Origin: Sandaracinaceae bacterium | Lineage (GTDB): Bacteria; Myxococcota_A; Polyangia; Polyangiales; Sandaracinaceae | Length of the DNA stretch: 64,000 bases | Direction: 5' to 3' | Assembly (NCBI GenBank): GCA_019637095.1 | Contig: JAHBWG010000051.1 | Location: forward strand, 1-64,000 | Shown here: piece after piece, positions 17,027 to 25,673 of the stretch | Numbering within the stretch: position 1 is the stretch's first letter | Layout: each line of letters starts with the position of its first letter | Translations under genes and position numbers: made by a program | Notes under the pieces: model-generated | The model's input: the letters and a program-made list of their open reading frames with translations, nothing else | Databases searched by the model: none | What the model was told of the DNA's origin: nothing

Positions 17027-17569
17027 ATGAAACGGTCGATGAACGACACGGTGCGGCAGGACCGCGGCTTCTACGCCTTCAACGCCGCGCTCTCGGCGGG
17101 CGCGCTCGGGTTCCTCGCGTGGCTGCTGCTCGTGAACCGGGGCGGCGGCGTCGAGGCCGACCTGTCGTTCCTGCCCGCGGTGAACGCCGGCCTGAACAGC
17201 CTCGCCGCGGTGCTCCTCGCCGCCGGCTGGGTCGCGATCCGCGCGGGTCGCCGCGACGTCCATCGCTACCTCATGGTCGGCGCGTTCGCGGCGAGCGCGC
17301 TCTTCCTCGTCTCCTACGTGATCTACCACTACGCCGTCGGCGACACGCGCTACGAGGGGCAGGGCGCGATCCGCTACGTCTACTTCGCCATCCTGATCTC
17401 GCACGTCGTCTTGTCGATGGCGGTGCTGCCGATGGCGCTCACGGCGTTCTGGCTCGCGGCCAAGCGGCGCTTCGCCTCGCACAAGAAGGTCACCCGCTGG
17501 CTCGTCCCGATCTGGCTCTACGTGTCGGTGACGGGCGTCGCGATCTTCGCGATGCTGCGCGCCGCCTGA
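17027..17569 (+). CDS. DUF420 membrane protein (CtaM/YozB-like)
   Basis: A 180-aa protein with five hydrophobic segments. It shows the DUF420 pattern: NAGLNSLAAVLLAAGW, HRYLMVGAFAASALFLVSYVIYHY, then HVVLSMAVLPMAL and HKKVTRWLVPIWLYVSVTGV. Several conserved histidines lie in or near the membrane. Some members of the family are needed for assembly of heme-copper oxidases. No oxidase gene is in this window. ATG 17027 is used; ATG 17039 is equally possible. Confidence 0.82.
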   Translation: MKRSMNDTVRQDRGFYAFNAALSAGALGFLAWLLLVNRGGGVEADLSFLPAVNAGLNSLAAVLLAAGWVAIRAGRRDVHRYLMVGAFAASALFLVSYVIYHYAVGDTRYEGQGAIRYVYFAILISHVVLSMAVLPMALTAFWLAAKRRFASHKKVTRWLVPIWLYVSVTGVAIFAMLRAA

Positions 17570-17663
17570 TCGGGGACGCGGAGGTCGCGCCAAAGACGTT
17601 CTCGCCCTCGGGGGTCGATCTCGCCGCCCAGGGCCGTATCATGAGCTACGAGGAGCGTCCGTC

Positions 17664-18809
17664 GTGAACCACCCCCGAGCCTTCGCCGCCGCCTTCGCCA
17701 TCGTCTTCGCGGCGTCGGGCGCGACTCACGCGCAGGACCTGCCGCAGTCCGTGACGCGCCGCGCGGTGCGCGCCGCGGTGAAGCTCACCGTCGAGGTGCC
17801 CGGCCGAGGCGGCCGCCCGCTCTCGTCGACGGGCTCGGGCAGCATCATCGACCCGCGCGGCTACGTGCTGACGAACTTCCACGTCGTCGGCCACGTCGCG
17901 CCGGGCGGGGGCGTCCCGGGCACGCTCTTCCACCCGCAGAACGAGGTGCGCATCGCGCTCGCGCAGACCCCGCGCGAGACCGCGCAGGAGCGCTACATCG
18001 GCCGCGTGGTGCGCGCGGACATCCGGCTCGACCTCGCGCTGATCCGCATCGTGAGCGACCTGCGCGGCGCGCCGCTCCCCGCGAGCACGCGCTTCGCGAC
18101 GGTGCCGATCGCCGACACGTCCAGCCTGCGCCCCGGCAGCCGCCTGTTCGCGTTCGGCTTCCCGCTCGGCGTCCAGACGATCAACGTCACGAGCGGCGAG
18201 ATGAGCGGCTTCCAGATGAACACGCGCGATCAGGTGGCGTGGATCCGCACGGACGCCGAGTTCAACCCCGGCAACTCCGGCGGCATGCTGCTCGACCGCC
18301 GCGGGCGGCTCGTCGCCATCCCGACCGCCGTGCTCTCCGGCCGCGGCACGCTCGAGCCGATCGAGCTCGCGCGGCCCGCCGAGCGCGTCCCCGCGGAGTG
18401 GCGGCGCGAGCTCCGCCGCGGTCACATCGAGGACACGGTGATCGAGGGGATCCCGGAGCTGCCGCTCGGCGAGCTCCTGCACGAGGCCGTCGGGGACGGC
18501 AGCTCGCTCGACGGGCCCGAGATGCACTTCTTCCGGTTGCCCGCGACGCGCCCGCTGCGCGTCGAGGTGAGCCCCGCGCTGACGGTCGGGCTCTTGACCG
18601 AGAACGGGCTCGTCGTGCGAGAGGGGCAAGGCGAGCTCATGGTGCGCTCGACCGATCCCGCGGGCGTCGTGCTCGGGATGCTCATCCCGCCGCGGCGCGA
18701 CAGCGGCGGCGGCACGCTCGCGATCCGCGTCCGCACGCGGGCTGCACAGGAAGGTCCGGCGGGCTGGGACGACATGCCGGCGCTCGCGCCGGCGCCGCGC
18801 CGGCCTTGA
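17664..18809 (+). CDS. Exported trypsin-like serine protease (HtrA-type, no PDZ)
   Basis: A 381-aa protein with signal peptide (cleavage after THA, residue 23) and an S1/HtrA protease domain. The catalytic triad is His73 in LTNFHVVGH, Asp123 in RLDLALIRI, and Ser205 in NPGNSGGMLL. The ~130 residues after the protease do not look like a PDZ domain; they are beta-rich (MHFFRLPATRPLRVEV) and may be a binding or PPC-like module. The start is GTG with GAGGAG upstream. Expected to act in the periplasm on misfolded or specific proteins. Confidence 0.85.
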   Translation: MNHPRAFAAAFAIVFAASGATHAQDLPQSVTRRAVRAAVKLTVEVPGRGGRPLSSTGSGSIIDPRGYVLTNFHVVGHVAPGGGVPGTLFHPQNEVRIALAQTPRETAQERYIGRVVRADIRLDLALIRIVSDLRGAPLPASTRFATVPIADTSSLRPGSRLFAFGFPLGVQTINVTSGEMSGFQMNTRDQVAWIRTDAEFNPGNSGGMLLDRRGRLVAIPTAVLSGRGTLEPIELARPAERVPAEWRRELRRGHIEDTVIEGIPELPLGELLHEAVGDGSSLDGPEMHFFRLPATRPLRVEVSPALTVGLLTENGLVVREGQGELMVRSTDPAGVVLGMLIPPRRDSGGGTLAIRVRTRAAQEGPAGWDDMPALAPAPRRP

Positions 18810-18839
18810 CTTGTCGCGCGCGCGCCGCAAGGTCCGCGC

Positions 18840-19727
18840 GTGAAGTACCCGCACATCGCCTACGGCACGCCGCGCAAGCTCCCGAAGGCGAAGAGCCTCC
18901 CTGGGCGGGTGGTCGTGCTCGACATCGCCTTCGCCGCCGACACGGGGAGCGCGAGCTTCGAGACGGTGACCGGGCGCTTCATCGAGGAGCTCGGGCCGCG
19001 CCTCGCCATGTGGGTCGACCACCACGACCACGCGCGGCACCCCGAGTTCGCGGGCGATCCGCGCTTCGTGCTGTCGACCAAGGCGGTGAGCCCGGCCTGC
19101 CCCGAGATGGTCACGCCCGAGCGCGTCGCCGCGGCCGGGCCGGTCGACACGATCTGTTGTCACGTCGACTTCGACGGCCTGTGCGCGGCGGCCAAGTGGA
19201 TCCGCGGCGGGGAGGAGCCGTACCCGGGCGCCGACGCGGACGCGCGCGCGATCGACACGCGCATGGGCAAGCCCAGCCGGCGCGCGGCGGCGATCGATCG
19301 CGCGCTGCGCGCGCGCCCGCGCGACGACGGGCTCAAGGGGATCGTGGTGCGCTTCCTCGCGACCGGCGGGACGGACACGAGCCTGTGGCAGCCGATCGCG
19401 GAGGCCTCGAGCGAGCTCGAGGCGATGGAAGAGGAGGCGCGTCGCATCGCCACCAAGTACCGGATCGCGAACGACGTCGCGGTGGTCGACGCGAGCGACC
19501 GGCGCGTGCCCTACGACAAGACGTACCTCCTCTTGCTCGGTCAAGAGCGCGCGCGGATCGCCGTCGTCTACGACAAGACGACGGTGACGGCGGCGGCGCG
19601 CTTCGACAGCGGCGTCGATCTGCTGGCCGCGTTCGGGCTCGAGGGCGGCATGCCGACGCGCGTGAGCGTCTCTCGCGGGCAGCTCGACTTCGTGCTCGCG
19701 CAGCTCGGCGCCGAGGCCGCGCGCTGA
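18840..19727 (+). CDS. DHH-type phosphoesterase-like protein
   Basis: A 295-aa soluble protein. Asp60-His61-His62 in WVDHHDH and the Asp110/Asp112 pair in CHVDFDG are the metal-ligand motifs of the DHH superfamily (RecJ, inorganic pyrophosphatase, c-di-AMP and nanoRNA phosphodiesterases). The C-terminal ~90 residues have a DHHA1-like layout ending in RVSVSRGQLDF. The substrate cannot be assigned. The start is GTG. Its TGA stop opens a dispersed hairpin repeat also found after the gene at 28451. Confidence 0.75.
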   Translation: MKYPHIAYGTPRKLPKAKSLPGRVVVLDIAFAADTGSASFETVTGRFIEELGPRLAMWVDHHDHARHPEFAGDPRFVLSTKAVSPACPEMVTPERVAAAGPVDTICCHVDFDGLCAAAKWIRGGEEPYPGADADARAIDTRMGKPSRRAAAIDRALRARPRDDGLKGIVVRFLATGGTDTSLWQPIAEASSELEAMEEEARRIATKYRIANDVAVVDASDRRVPYDKTYLLLLGQERARIAVVYDKTTVTAAARFDSGVDLLAAFGLEGGMPTRVSVSRGQLDFVLAQLGAEAAR

Positions 19728-19761
19728 GTTGGCCGAGGGGTGCTTCGCACCGCTCCCCCGC
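19725..19761 (+). repeat. Stop-linked dispersed hairpin repeat, copy A (probable terminator)
   Basis: Begins exactly at the TGA stop of the DHH gene. It matches 34 of 37 bases of the minus-strand copy at 28417-28453, which also begins at a TGA stop. The core GAGGGGTGC-TTC-GCACCGCTC forms a stem with one mismatch. Confidence 0.75.
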
Positions 19762-19820
19762 GCGGCCACGAGCAGATCTCCGTTGGCAGCGCGTCGGGGT
19801 CGTGGTTCGATCCCCGGCCT

Positions 19821-20951
19821 ATGCGGATCCTCCCTCTCTCCATCCTCGTCGCGCTCCTCTGCGCCTCCTGTGTTCCGACGACGGGCCGCGGCGGGCGAGG
19901 CACCGCGAGCGGCGGCGGGGCGTTCACCGCCCAGTGTCGCGGCGACTTCGGCGCGAGCGCGGCGGCCAACCAGTTCGAGGCGTTCATGGCCGCCACGTAC
20001 GACTTCCATCAGGCCGCCGAGCAGACGCACGAGTCGTTGCGGGCGACGTGCGTCGCGATGGCGGCCGAGCTCGGCGTGACGCCGTCCGGCGGCGCCGGCC
20101 CCGAGGGCGTGCGCGCGACGTGCGAGCAGGTCGCGACGACCCTGCGCGAGGAGATGCGTCTCATCCGCGAAGGGACGGACGTGACCGTCGAGGTGCGCGC
20201 GCAGCCGCCGCGCTGTCAGGCGAGCTTCGACGCGTACGCGTCGTGCGCCGCGAGCTGCGACGTCAACGTCACGCCGGGGCAGGTCGAGCTGTCGTGCACC
20301 GGCGGCGAGATCCGCGGCGGCTGCTCGGGCTCCTGCAGCGGGCGCTGCGCGGTCGACGTGCAGGCGGCGTGCTCCGGCGTGTGCGAGGGCTCGTGCGACG
20401 GGACCTGCTCGGCGCGCGCGTCGGACGGGAGCTGCGCGGGCCGCTGCGACGGCACCTGCCGTGGGCAATGCGTCGCCGACGTGAACGCCTCCTGCACGGG
20501 CGAGTGCCGCGGGAGCTGCTCGGTCGAGTGGCAGCGCCCGTACTGCACGGGCCACTACGAGCCGCCGCAGGTCGACGCGGACTGCCGCGCGGCGTGCGAG
20601 GCGCGCGTGAACGCGACGATGACCTGCGAGCCGGGCCACGCCGAGATGGTCGTCACGGGCGGCCCCGACGCGGAGGCGCAGGCCCGCATCGAGCGCGTGC
20701 GCGGCGCGGTGCGCGTCGGGCTCGCGCAGCTCGCGGTGATCCGCGCGCGGACCGAGCGCCTCGTCGACAGCGGCCGCGCGCTCGGGCAGCACCTGCAGAA
20801 CCTGCCCGACGCGGTGCGCGCGGTCGGGATCCACGCGGCCGCGTGCAGCGCGGGCGCGCTCGCGGACATCCAGCAGTCGCTGGCGACGACGACGGTCACC
20901 CTCGAGGTGTCGGTGAGCGTGAGCGCGTCGGTGAGCGCGTCGGCTGGTTGA
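19821..20951 (+). CDS. Cys-rich lipoprotein
   Basis: A 376-aa lipoprotein with signal peptide MRILPLSILVALLCASC and lipobox CASC. Residues ~45-140 are helical. The middle (~145-255) is a run of short Cys/Gly/Ser units such as CSGSCSGRC, CSGVCEGSCDGTC and CTGECRGSC. The last ~110 residues are a long helix (ARIERVRGAVRVGLAQLAVIRARTERL) with a VSVSASVSASAG tail. ATG 19821 is chosen over an upstream frame because it gives the signal peptide directly. Probably an outer-membrane or surface structural protein; the function is unknown. Confidence 0.75.
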   Translation: MRILPLSILVALLCASCVPTTGRGGRGTASGGGAFTAQCRGDFGASAAANQFEAFMAATYDFHQAAEQTHESLRATCVAMAAELGVTPSGGAGPEGVRATCEQVATTLREEMRLIREGTDVTVEVRAQPPRCQASFDAYASCAASCDVNVTPGQVELSCTGGEIRGGCSGSCSGRCAVDVQAACSGVCEGSCDGTCSARASDGSCAGRCDGTCRGQCVADVNASCTGECRGSCSVEWQRPYCTGHYEPPQVDADCRAACEARVNATMTCEPGHAEMVVTGGPDAEAQARIERVRGAVRVGLAQLAVIRARTERLVDSGRALGQHLQNLPDAVRAVGIHAAACSAGALADIQQSLATTTVTLEVSVSVSASVSASAG

Positions 20952-20971
20952 CCGCGAGCCCGCGAGACGAC

Positions 20972-21004
20972 GACGCCCCCGGAGAGGCTCTCTCCGGGGG
21001 CGTC
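20972..21004. terminator. Perfect 15-bp stem-loop, bidirectional
   Basis: Left arm 20972-20986, loop GCT, right arm 20990-21004; the arms are exact reverse complements. It lies between the end of the lipoprotein gene (plus) and the end of the tRNA gene (minus), so it can stop both. There is no T-tract. Confidence 0.75.
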
Positions 21005-21015
21005 CTCGCGTGTCG

Positions 21016-21088
21016 TGCCCAGAGGCAGAATCGAACTGCCGACACCGCGATTTTCAGTCGCGTGCTCTACCTGCTGAGCTATCTGGGC
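21016..21088 (-). tRNA. tRNA-Phe (anticodon GAA)
   Basis: 73 nt on the minus strand. The acceptor arm GCCCAGA pairs with TCTGGGC followed by discriminator A. The D-arm (AGCTCAGCAGGTAGAGC), anticodon loop CTGAAAA with anticodon GAA, and T-loop GTTCGATTC are all present. The terminal CCA is not encoded. No integrated element is seen at its 3' end. Confidence 0.97.
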
Positions 21089-21126
21089 GAAACGGAGCGA
21101 CAGTAATAGCCGAGGCGGGCCGGCTG

Positions 21127-21909
21127 TCAATCGCCGAGCAGCTCCCCGCGCAGCACGGTGAAGGCGCGGCCGCGCAGCTCCACGCGCGGCCCGCGCACGT
21201 CGAGCTCGACGGTGCCGCCGCGGCGGCTGAGCTGGCGCGCGCGGAGCGCGGTGCGGCCGAGGACGCCCGCCCAGTACGGGCCGAGCGCGCAGTGCGCGGA
21301 GCCGGTCACCGGGTCCTCGTCGATGCCCGCGCCGGGCGCGAAGAAGCGGCTCACGAAGTCGAAGCCCGGCGTGCTCGCGCGCGCGGTGACCGCGACGCCG
21401 CGCGCCGGCGTCGCGCGCAGCGCGCGGAAGTCCGGGGCGAGCCCGCGCACCGCCTCCTCGGCGTCGAGCACGACCACGAAGTCGTCGCGGCTCTGCAGGC
21501 ACTCCCCCTCGGCGCCGAGCGCCGCGAAGAGCCCGGCCGGCGCCGCGGCGGGCGCGAGCGGCCGCGCGGGGAAGTCGAGCGCGATGGCGTCGCCCGCGCG
21601 GCGCGCGAGGAGGCGGCCGCTGCGCGTCTCGAACGCGAGCACGCCGGCCTCGCCGCGCTCGAACAGCACGTGCGCCGCCGCGAGCGTCGCGTGCCCGCAG
21701 AGATCCACCTCGACCTCGGGGGTCAGCCAGCGCAGGCGCCACGCGTCGCGCTCGGGCCACAGGAACGCGGTCTCCGAGAGGTTCATCTCCCGCGCGACGC
21801 GCGCGAGCCACGCGTCGCTCGCGCCGGCAGGCGGGAAGCAGACCGCGGCGGGGTTGCCTTCGAACGGCGCGTCCGCGAACGCGTCCACCTGATGGATGGG
21901 GGTGGGCAT
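21127..21909 (-). CDS. PhzF-family isomerase/epimerase
   Basis: A 260-aa protein with the PhzF fold. Catalytic Glu46 is in NLSETAF. EVDLCGHATLAAAHVL and DEDPVTGSAHCALGPYW are hallmark sequences of the two symmetric halves. In PhzF itself the enzyme isomerises a phenazine precursor, but most genomic relatives have unknown substrates and no phenazine genes lie here. ATG 21909 starts at the typical MPTPIHQVDAFADAPFEGNP. It lies downstream of the VKOR-DsbA gene on the same strand, 66 bp away. Confidence 0.9.
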   Translation of the reverse strand: MPTPIHQVDAFADAPFEGNPAAVCFPPAGASDAWLARVAREMNLSETAFLWPERDAWRLRWLTPEVEVDLCGHATLAAAHVLFERGEAGVLAFETRSGRLLARRAGDAIALDFPARPLAPAAAPAGLFAALGAEGECLQSRDDFVVVLDAEEAVRGLAPDFRALRATPARGVAVTARASTPGFDFVSRFFAPGAGIDEDPVTGSAHCALGPYWAGVLGRTALRARQLSRRGGTVELDVRGPRVELRGRAFTVLRGELLGD

Positions 21910-21975
21910 CCCCGCTCGTGTGCGCCGCGATCGCCGCGCGCGCAACGGCCGATCGCGCGCCCCGCGCCGTGCCAA

Positions 21976-23124
21976 TCAGGCCGCGACGCGCGCGGAGCGG
22001 CGAGCGCGAAGCGGCCACACGACGCTCGCGCCGACCAGCAGCACGAGGAGGATCGAGGGCCAGTAGCGGACGCGCCGCCCCTCACCCTGCGCCACGGCCT
22101 CGATCGACGCGGCGAACACCTCGGGGCCGCCGCCGGGCGGGAACCCGCGCTGCACCCGCGCGCCGATGTACACGGTGGGCAGGCCCTGCATACCGATGCG
22201 GTCGACGAGCGCCATGTCCTCTTGCACGCGGGCGTCCGTCGCGGGGTCGTCGAGGCAGGCGGTGAACGACGCCTCGTGCAGCGAGAGCGCGCGCGCGTGC
22301 GCGAGGTAGGTCTCGCGATCGAGCGGACCCTCGAAGAGCCGGTCCGCCATCGGCTCGCCCTGGCCCTGCGCGACGGCGCAGTAGTAGGCGATCGAGGCGG
22401 GGCGAGCGTTCTCGTGGAAGCGCAGCGGGTAGGTCAGCCGCACGAGGTTCACGTCGTGGCCGCTCTGCTCGATCGCCGCGCGCAGGGCAGGGTGCATCAG
22501 CCGGCAGTACGGGCACTCGAAGTCGGCGAGCTCGACGATGTTCACGGCGCCCTCGCGATGGAGGGCGCGGATCTGCGCGGGGAGCTCCGGGTCTTGGAGC
22601 GTCGCGCCGTAGACGACCGGCGCGAGCGCCGCGATCCAGAAGCCCGCCCACCACGTCGTCGACAAGCCGGGCCCGAGCGTGTCCGGGTCCTCGGGCGTCT
22701 GCGCGAGCAGCCACGCCGCCGCGCTGCCGGCGACGAGCGCGCTCGAGTCGATCGCCATGCAGAGCCAGCACCACGCGCCGAGCGAGGCCTGCACGTACAC
22801 CAGCGCGCCCGCAGCGACCGCGCCCAGGAGCGCGCACGCGGCGGCGACGCGCGCGAAGGTGCGGCCCTTGGGCAGGGTGAGCGCGAACAGCAGCGTGAAC
22901 GAGACGACGCCGGCGATCGGCAGGAAGATCCCGTGCTCGTGCACGTGCATCGCGTAGGCGCGTACGCGCGCGCAGTCGCCGGCCTCCGAGCAGAACGTCC
23001 CGCCGCCGCCGTAGTACTCGATGGCGGTCGCCACGCTGAACGCCAGCGAGACGAGCGCGCACGCGCGGATGATGACCAGTGCAGGGTGCGGTCGAGCGCC
23101 TTCCACGGCGAAGTGGTAGGGCAT
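21976..23124 (-). CDS. VKOR-DsbA fusion, disulfide-bond formation enzyme
   Basis: A 382-aa membrane protein joining both halves of a periplasmic disulfide system. Residues 15-135 are a VKOR domain with about four membrane helices, loop cysteines Cys45 and Cys51, and the CxxC pair Cys119-Trp-Leu-Cys122. A further helix (~158-175) leads to a DsbA-like thioredoxin domain (~185-345) with active site CPYC (204-207) and the cis-Pro segment GLPTVYIG. A last membrane helix (~355-375) is unusual. VKOR should reoxidise the CPYC site using quinone. The start lies only 9 bp from the divergent GGCT gene. Confidence 0.87.
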   Translation of the reverse strand: MPYHFAVEGARPHPALVIIRACALVSLAFSVATAIEYYGGGGTFCSEAGDCARVRAYAMHVHEHGIFLPIAGVVSFTLLFALTLPKGRTFARVAAACALLGAVAAGALVYVQASLGAWCWLCMAIDSSALVAGSAAAWLLAQTPEDPDTLGPGLSTTWWAGFWIAALAPVVYGATLQDPELPAQIRALHREGAVNIVELADFECPYCRLMHPALRAAIEQSGHDVNLVRLTYPLRFHENARPASIAYYCAVAQGQGEPMADRLFEGPLDRETYLAHARALSLHEASFTACLDDPATDARVQEDMALVDRIGMQGLPTVYIGARVQRGFPPGGGPEVFAASIEAVAQGEGRRVRYWPSILLVLLVGASVVWPLRARRSARVAA

Positions 23125-23133
23125 CCTCCGCGC

Positions 23134-23976
23134 GTGCGCTACTTCGCATACGGCTCGAACCTGCACCTCGACGATCTCTCGCGCTTCTGCCGCGAGCGCG
23201 GCTACGACGCGGGGGCGATCCGGCCCCTCGGGCCGGCGTGGCTCCCCGACCACGAGCCCGTCTACCACTACCGCTCGATCGCGCGGCGCGGCGGCGCGCT
23301 GAGCGTGCGCGAGGCCTTCGGGCGCGCGACGCCGGGCCTGCTCTTCGAGGTCGACGGCGCGGGCTGGCGCGCGCTCGACGCGAAGGAGGGCGCGAGGTAC
23401 GCGCGCGTCGAGCGCGTCGTGCTCTTCGATGGATCCGAGCAGCGCGCCGCGACGTACGTCGTCCGCGAGGCCCACCGCGAGGCGGCGCACGTCGCCCCGC
23501 GCGAGGACTACGCCGCGCTCGTCGAGGCGGGGCTCGCCGCGCACGGGCTGCCGACCGCGCAGGCGCGCGACGCCGCGCGCGGCCTGGACGTCGCGCCGCT
23601 CCCGCGCGCGCTCTTCGTCTACGGCACGCTGATGCGCGGGGAGGTGCGCGCGCCGATCCTCGCGCGCCACGCGGCCTCGTTCTGCGGGCCGGCCGAGGTG
23701 CGCGGGGCGCTCGTCGATCTCGGCGCGTACCCGGGCCTGATCGAGGGCGACGGCGTCGTGCGCGGCGAGCTCGTCGAGCTCACCGAGCCGGCCGACGCGC
23801 TCGCCGAGCTCGACGACGTCGAGGGCTTCCTCGGCTATGGCCGCGCGGGCTCGCTCTACCGGCGCGTCGTGATCCGCGCCGGAGACACGTACGCGTGGAC
23901 CTACCGCTACGCCGGGCCCGGCGGCGCGCCGCGCATCGCGTCGGGCGACTGGCGGCGGCGCGGCGCGGGCTGCTGA
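23134..23976 (+). CDS. Tandem gamma-glutamylcyclotransferase (GGCT/AIG2-like) protein
   Basis: A 280-aa protein with two GGCT-like domains. The N-terminal one opens with VRYFAYGSNLHLDDL and includes PVYHYRSI and EVDGAGWRALDAKEG. The C-terminal one starts near 160 with ALFVYGTLMRGE and has the acidic position in LAELDDVEGF. GGCT enzymes release 5-oxoproline from gamma-glutamyl peptides or amines; which domain is active here is unknown. It starts with GTG, 9 bp from the start of the VKOR-DsbA gene, so each promoter must lie inside the other coding sequence. Confidence 0.83.
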   Translation: MRYFAYGSNLHLDDLSRFCRERGYDAGAIRPLGPAWLPDHEPVYHYRSIARRGGALSVREAFGRATPGLLFEVDGAGWRALDAKEGARYARVERVVLFDGSEQRAATYVVREAHREAAHVAPREDYAALVEAGLAAHGLPTAQARDAARGLDVAPLPRALFVYGTLMRGEVRAPILARHAASFCGPAEVRGALVDLGAYPGLIEGDGVVRGELVELTEPADALAELDDVEGFLGYGRAGSLYRRVVIRAGDTYAWTYRYAGPGGAPRIASGDWRRRGAGC

Positions 23977-24116
23977 ACGACTCGAGGAGGGGCTCCGCCA
24001 GCGTGCGGTAGTGAGCGGTGCGCGTTGCACGGTCAGTCGTGCCGTGTGCGGGGCGGCCTGGTCATCGGGTCGCGCTGCCCTCCGCGCGGCGTATGCGGCC
24101 CAGTATGTTTACGGCC

Positions 24117-24137
24117 CCCCGGCCCGCGATGCCGGGG
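24117..24137. terminator. Candidate hairpin between convergent genes
   Basis: CCCCGGC, a 7-nt loop, then GCCGGGG. It stands in the 187-bp gap between the GGCT gene end (plus) and the DIP1984 gene end (minus). No T-tract. Confidence 0.35.
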
Positions 24138-24163
24138 CCCCACGCTCGCTCGGAGCCCCTCCT

Positions 24164-24622
24164 CTAGTCGGCCAGCTCGGCCTGCCAGTTCGCCTCCTGG
24201 ATCCGCGCGTTCAGCTCGCGCAGCTTCTTCGCGAGATCGTCCGCCTGCTTCTGCAGCTTGGGCACCTTCAGCGTCGCGACCCACTTGATCTCGCGCACGC
24301 TGTAGCGGTCGGGCTCTCTGCGGCAGCCGGCGATCGCCGCGACCAGCAAGGCGTGTTGGGCGACGAGCGCGTCGCGCCGCGCGAGCGCCTCGGTCAGGCT
24401 GCGCCCGTCGGCGAGCGTGGTCGCGAGGTTCGCGCGGTGGGTGCGGCACACCAGCTCCTCGAGCTCGCGCGAGACGTCGAACGCTTGCTTCAAGAGCTCG
24501 CTCGGGTCTTCGTGCGGCGACTCGTTCTCCTGCACGACCGCGTTGGCGACGATCCGCTCGCGCAGCGACGCGAGCTTCTTCTGGAGGTCTCCGCGCAGGA
24601 GCAGCGCTTCCGCGAGCTTCAT
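24164..24622 (-). CDS. DIP1984/septicolysin-family protein
   Basis: A 152-aa soluble helical protein. The opening MKLAEALLLRGDLQKKLASLRERI and the EDPSELL and LEELVCRTHRAN segments are typical of the DIP1984 family, as is the end KLRELNARIQEANWQAEL. It has two long coiled-coil-like helices. Some relatives were named septicolysin, but the biological role is not established. ATG 24622 is the only sensible start. It is divergent from the oxidoreductase gene by 37 bp. Confidence 0.82.
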   Translation of the reverse strand: MKLAEALLLRGDLQKKLASLRERIVANAVVQENESPHEDPSELLKQAFDVSRELEELVCRTHRANLATTLADGRSLTEALARRDALVAQHALLVAAIAGCRREPDRYSVREIKWVATLKVPKLQKQADDLAKKLRELNARIQEANWQAELAD

Positions 24623-24659
24623 GCGCGCCATCCTACCCGATCGCGGGTAGTCTGGCGCC

Positions 24660-25661
24660 GTGCGCGCCGCCCGCATCCACGAGTACGGTCCGCCCGAGGC
24701 GCTGCGAGTCGAGGAGGTCCCGCGCCCGGCGCCGGGCCCGCGCGACGTGCTCGTCGAGGTGCACGCCGCGTCGGTGAACCCGGTCGACTACAAGATCCGC
24801 AGCGGCGCGCAGCGCGCGCTGATCCACTACCGCCTGCCCTGGATCCTGGGGCTCGACTTCAGCGGCGTGGTCGTCGAGGTCGGCGCGGCGGTGGCGCGCT
24901 TCCGCGTCGGCGACGAGGTCTACGGTTCGCCCACGCATCGCCGGCCGGGCACGTACGCCGAGTACCTCTGCGTCGACGAGCGTCAGGCCGCGCACAAGCC
25001 CACGAACCTCACGCACCTCGAGGCGGCGTCGATCCCGCTCGTCGGGCTGACCGCGTGGGACGCGCTGGTCGTGAAGGGGAGGCTCCGCGCCGGGCAGCGC
25101 GCGCTGATCCACGCGGGCTCCGGCGGCGTCGGGACGCTCGCGATCCAGCTCGCCAAGGCGCTGGGCGCGCACGTCGCGACGACCTGCTCCGAGAGGAACG
25201 CGGAGCTCGTCCGCTCGCTCGGCGCCGACGAGGTGATCGACTACCGCGCGCAGCGCTTCGACGAGGTGCTCTCCGGGTACGACTTCGTCCTCGACGCGCT
25301 CGGCGGCGAGGAGCGCGTCCGCTCGTTCCGCGTGCTGCGGCGAGGCGGCCGGCTCGCGACGATGATCGGCGGCTTCCCCGAGGCGGCGGAGAAGTACGGC
25401 CCGTGGCGCGGCGCGCCGGTCGCGATCGGCGGCCTCGTCGCGGTCACGCTGCGCGGCCTGCTGATGCACGGCGTCACCGTGCATCACGTCTTGCGCGAGC
25501 CCGACGGCCGGCTCCTCGAGCCGCTCACGCGGCTGCTCGAGGACGGCGCGATCCGCGCGGTGATCGATCGCGTCTACCCGCTCGCCGAGATCGCCGAGGC
25601 GCACCGCCACCAGGAGACCGGCCGCGCACGCGGCAAGATCGTGATCGACGTCGCGAGCTGA
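24660..25661 (+). CDS. NADPH:quinone reductase-like MDR protein
   Basis: A 333-aa medium-chain dehydrogenase/reductase without the structural-zinc cysteines. It has the N-terminal GroES-like fold (EVPRPAPGPRDVLVEVHAASVNPVDYKIRSG) and the Rossmann motif HAGSGGVGTLAIQLAKALGAHV. It ends with the conserved HRHQETGRARGKIVIDV. It should transfer hydride from NADPH to a quinone or enone. The start is GTG. Confidence 0.87.
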   Translation: MRAARIHEYGPPEALRVEEVPRPAPGPRDVLVEVHAASVNPVDYKIRSGAQRALIHYRLPWILGLDFSGVVVEVGAAVARFRVGDEVYGSPTHRRPGTYAEYLCVDERQAAHKPTNLTHLEAASIPLVGLTAWDALVVKGRLRAGQRALIHAGSGGVGTLAIQLAKALGAHVATTCSERNAELVRSLGADEVIDYRAQRFDEVLSGYDFVLDALGGEERVRSFRVLRRGGRLATMIGGFPEAAEKYGPWRGAPVAIGGLVAVTLRGLLMHGVTVHHVLREPDGRLLEPLTRLLEDGAIRAVIDRVYPLAEIAEAHRHQETGRARGKIVIDVAS

Positions 25662-25673
25662 CCGCGGCCCGCT

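Noticed and set aside
19800-19822. TTCGATCCC stretch resembling a tRNA T-loop
   Set aside because: The flanking bases do not pair into a T-stem and no D-arm, anticodon arm or acceptor stem can be folded around it.
20972-21088. tRNA-Phe as attachment site of an integrated element
   Set aside because: No integrase, no repeat of the tRNA 3' end, and ordinary genes on both sides.
21127-21909. PhzF as evidence for a phenazine cluster
   Set aside because: No other phenazine gene is present; PhzF-like proteins are widespread with unknown substrates.
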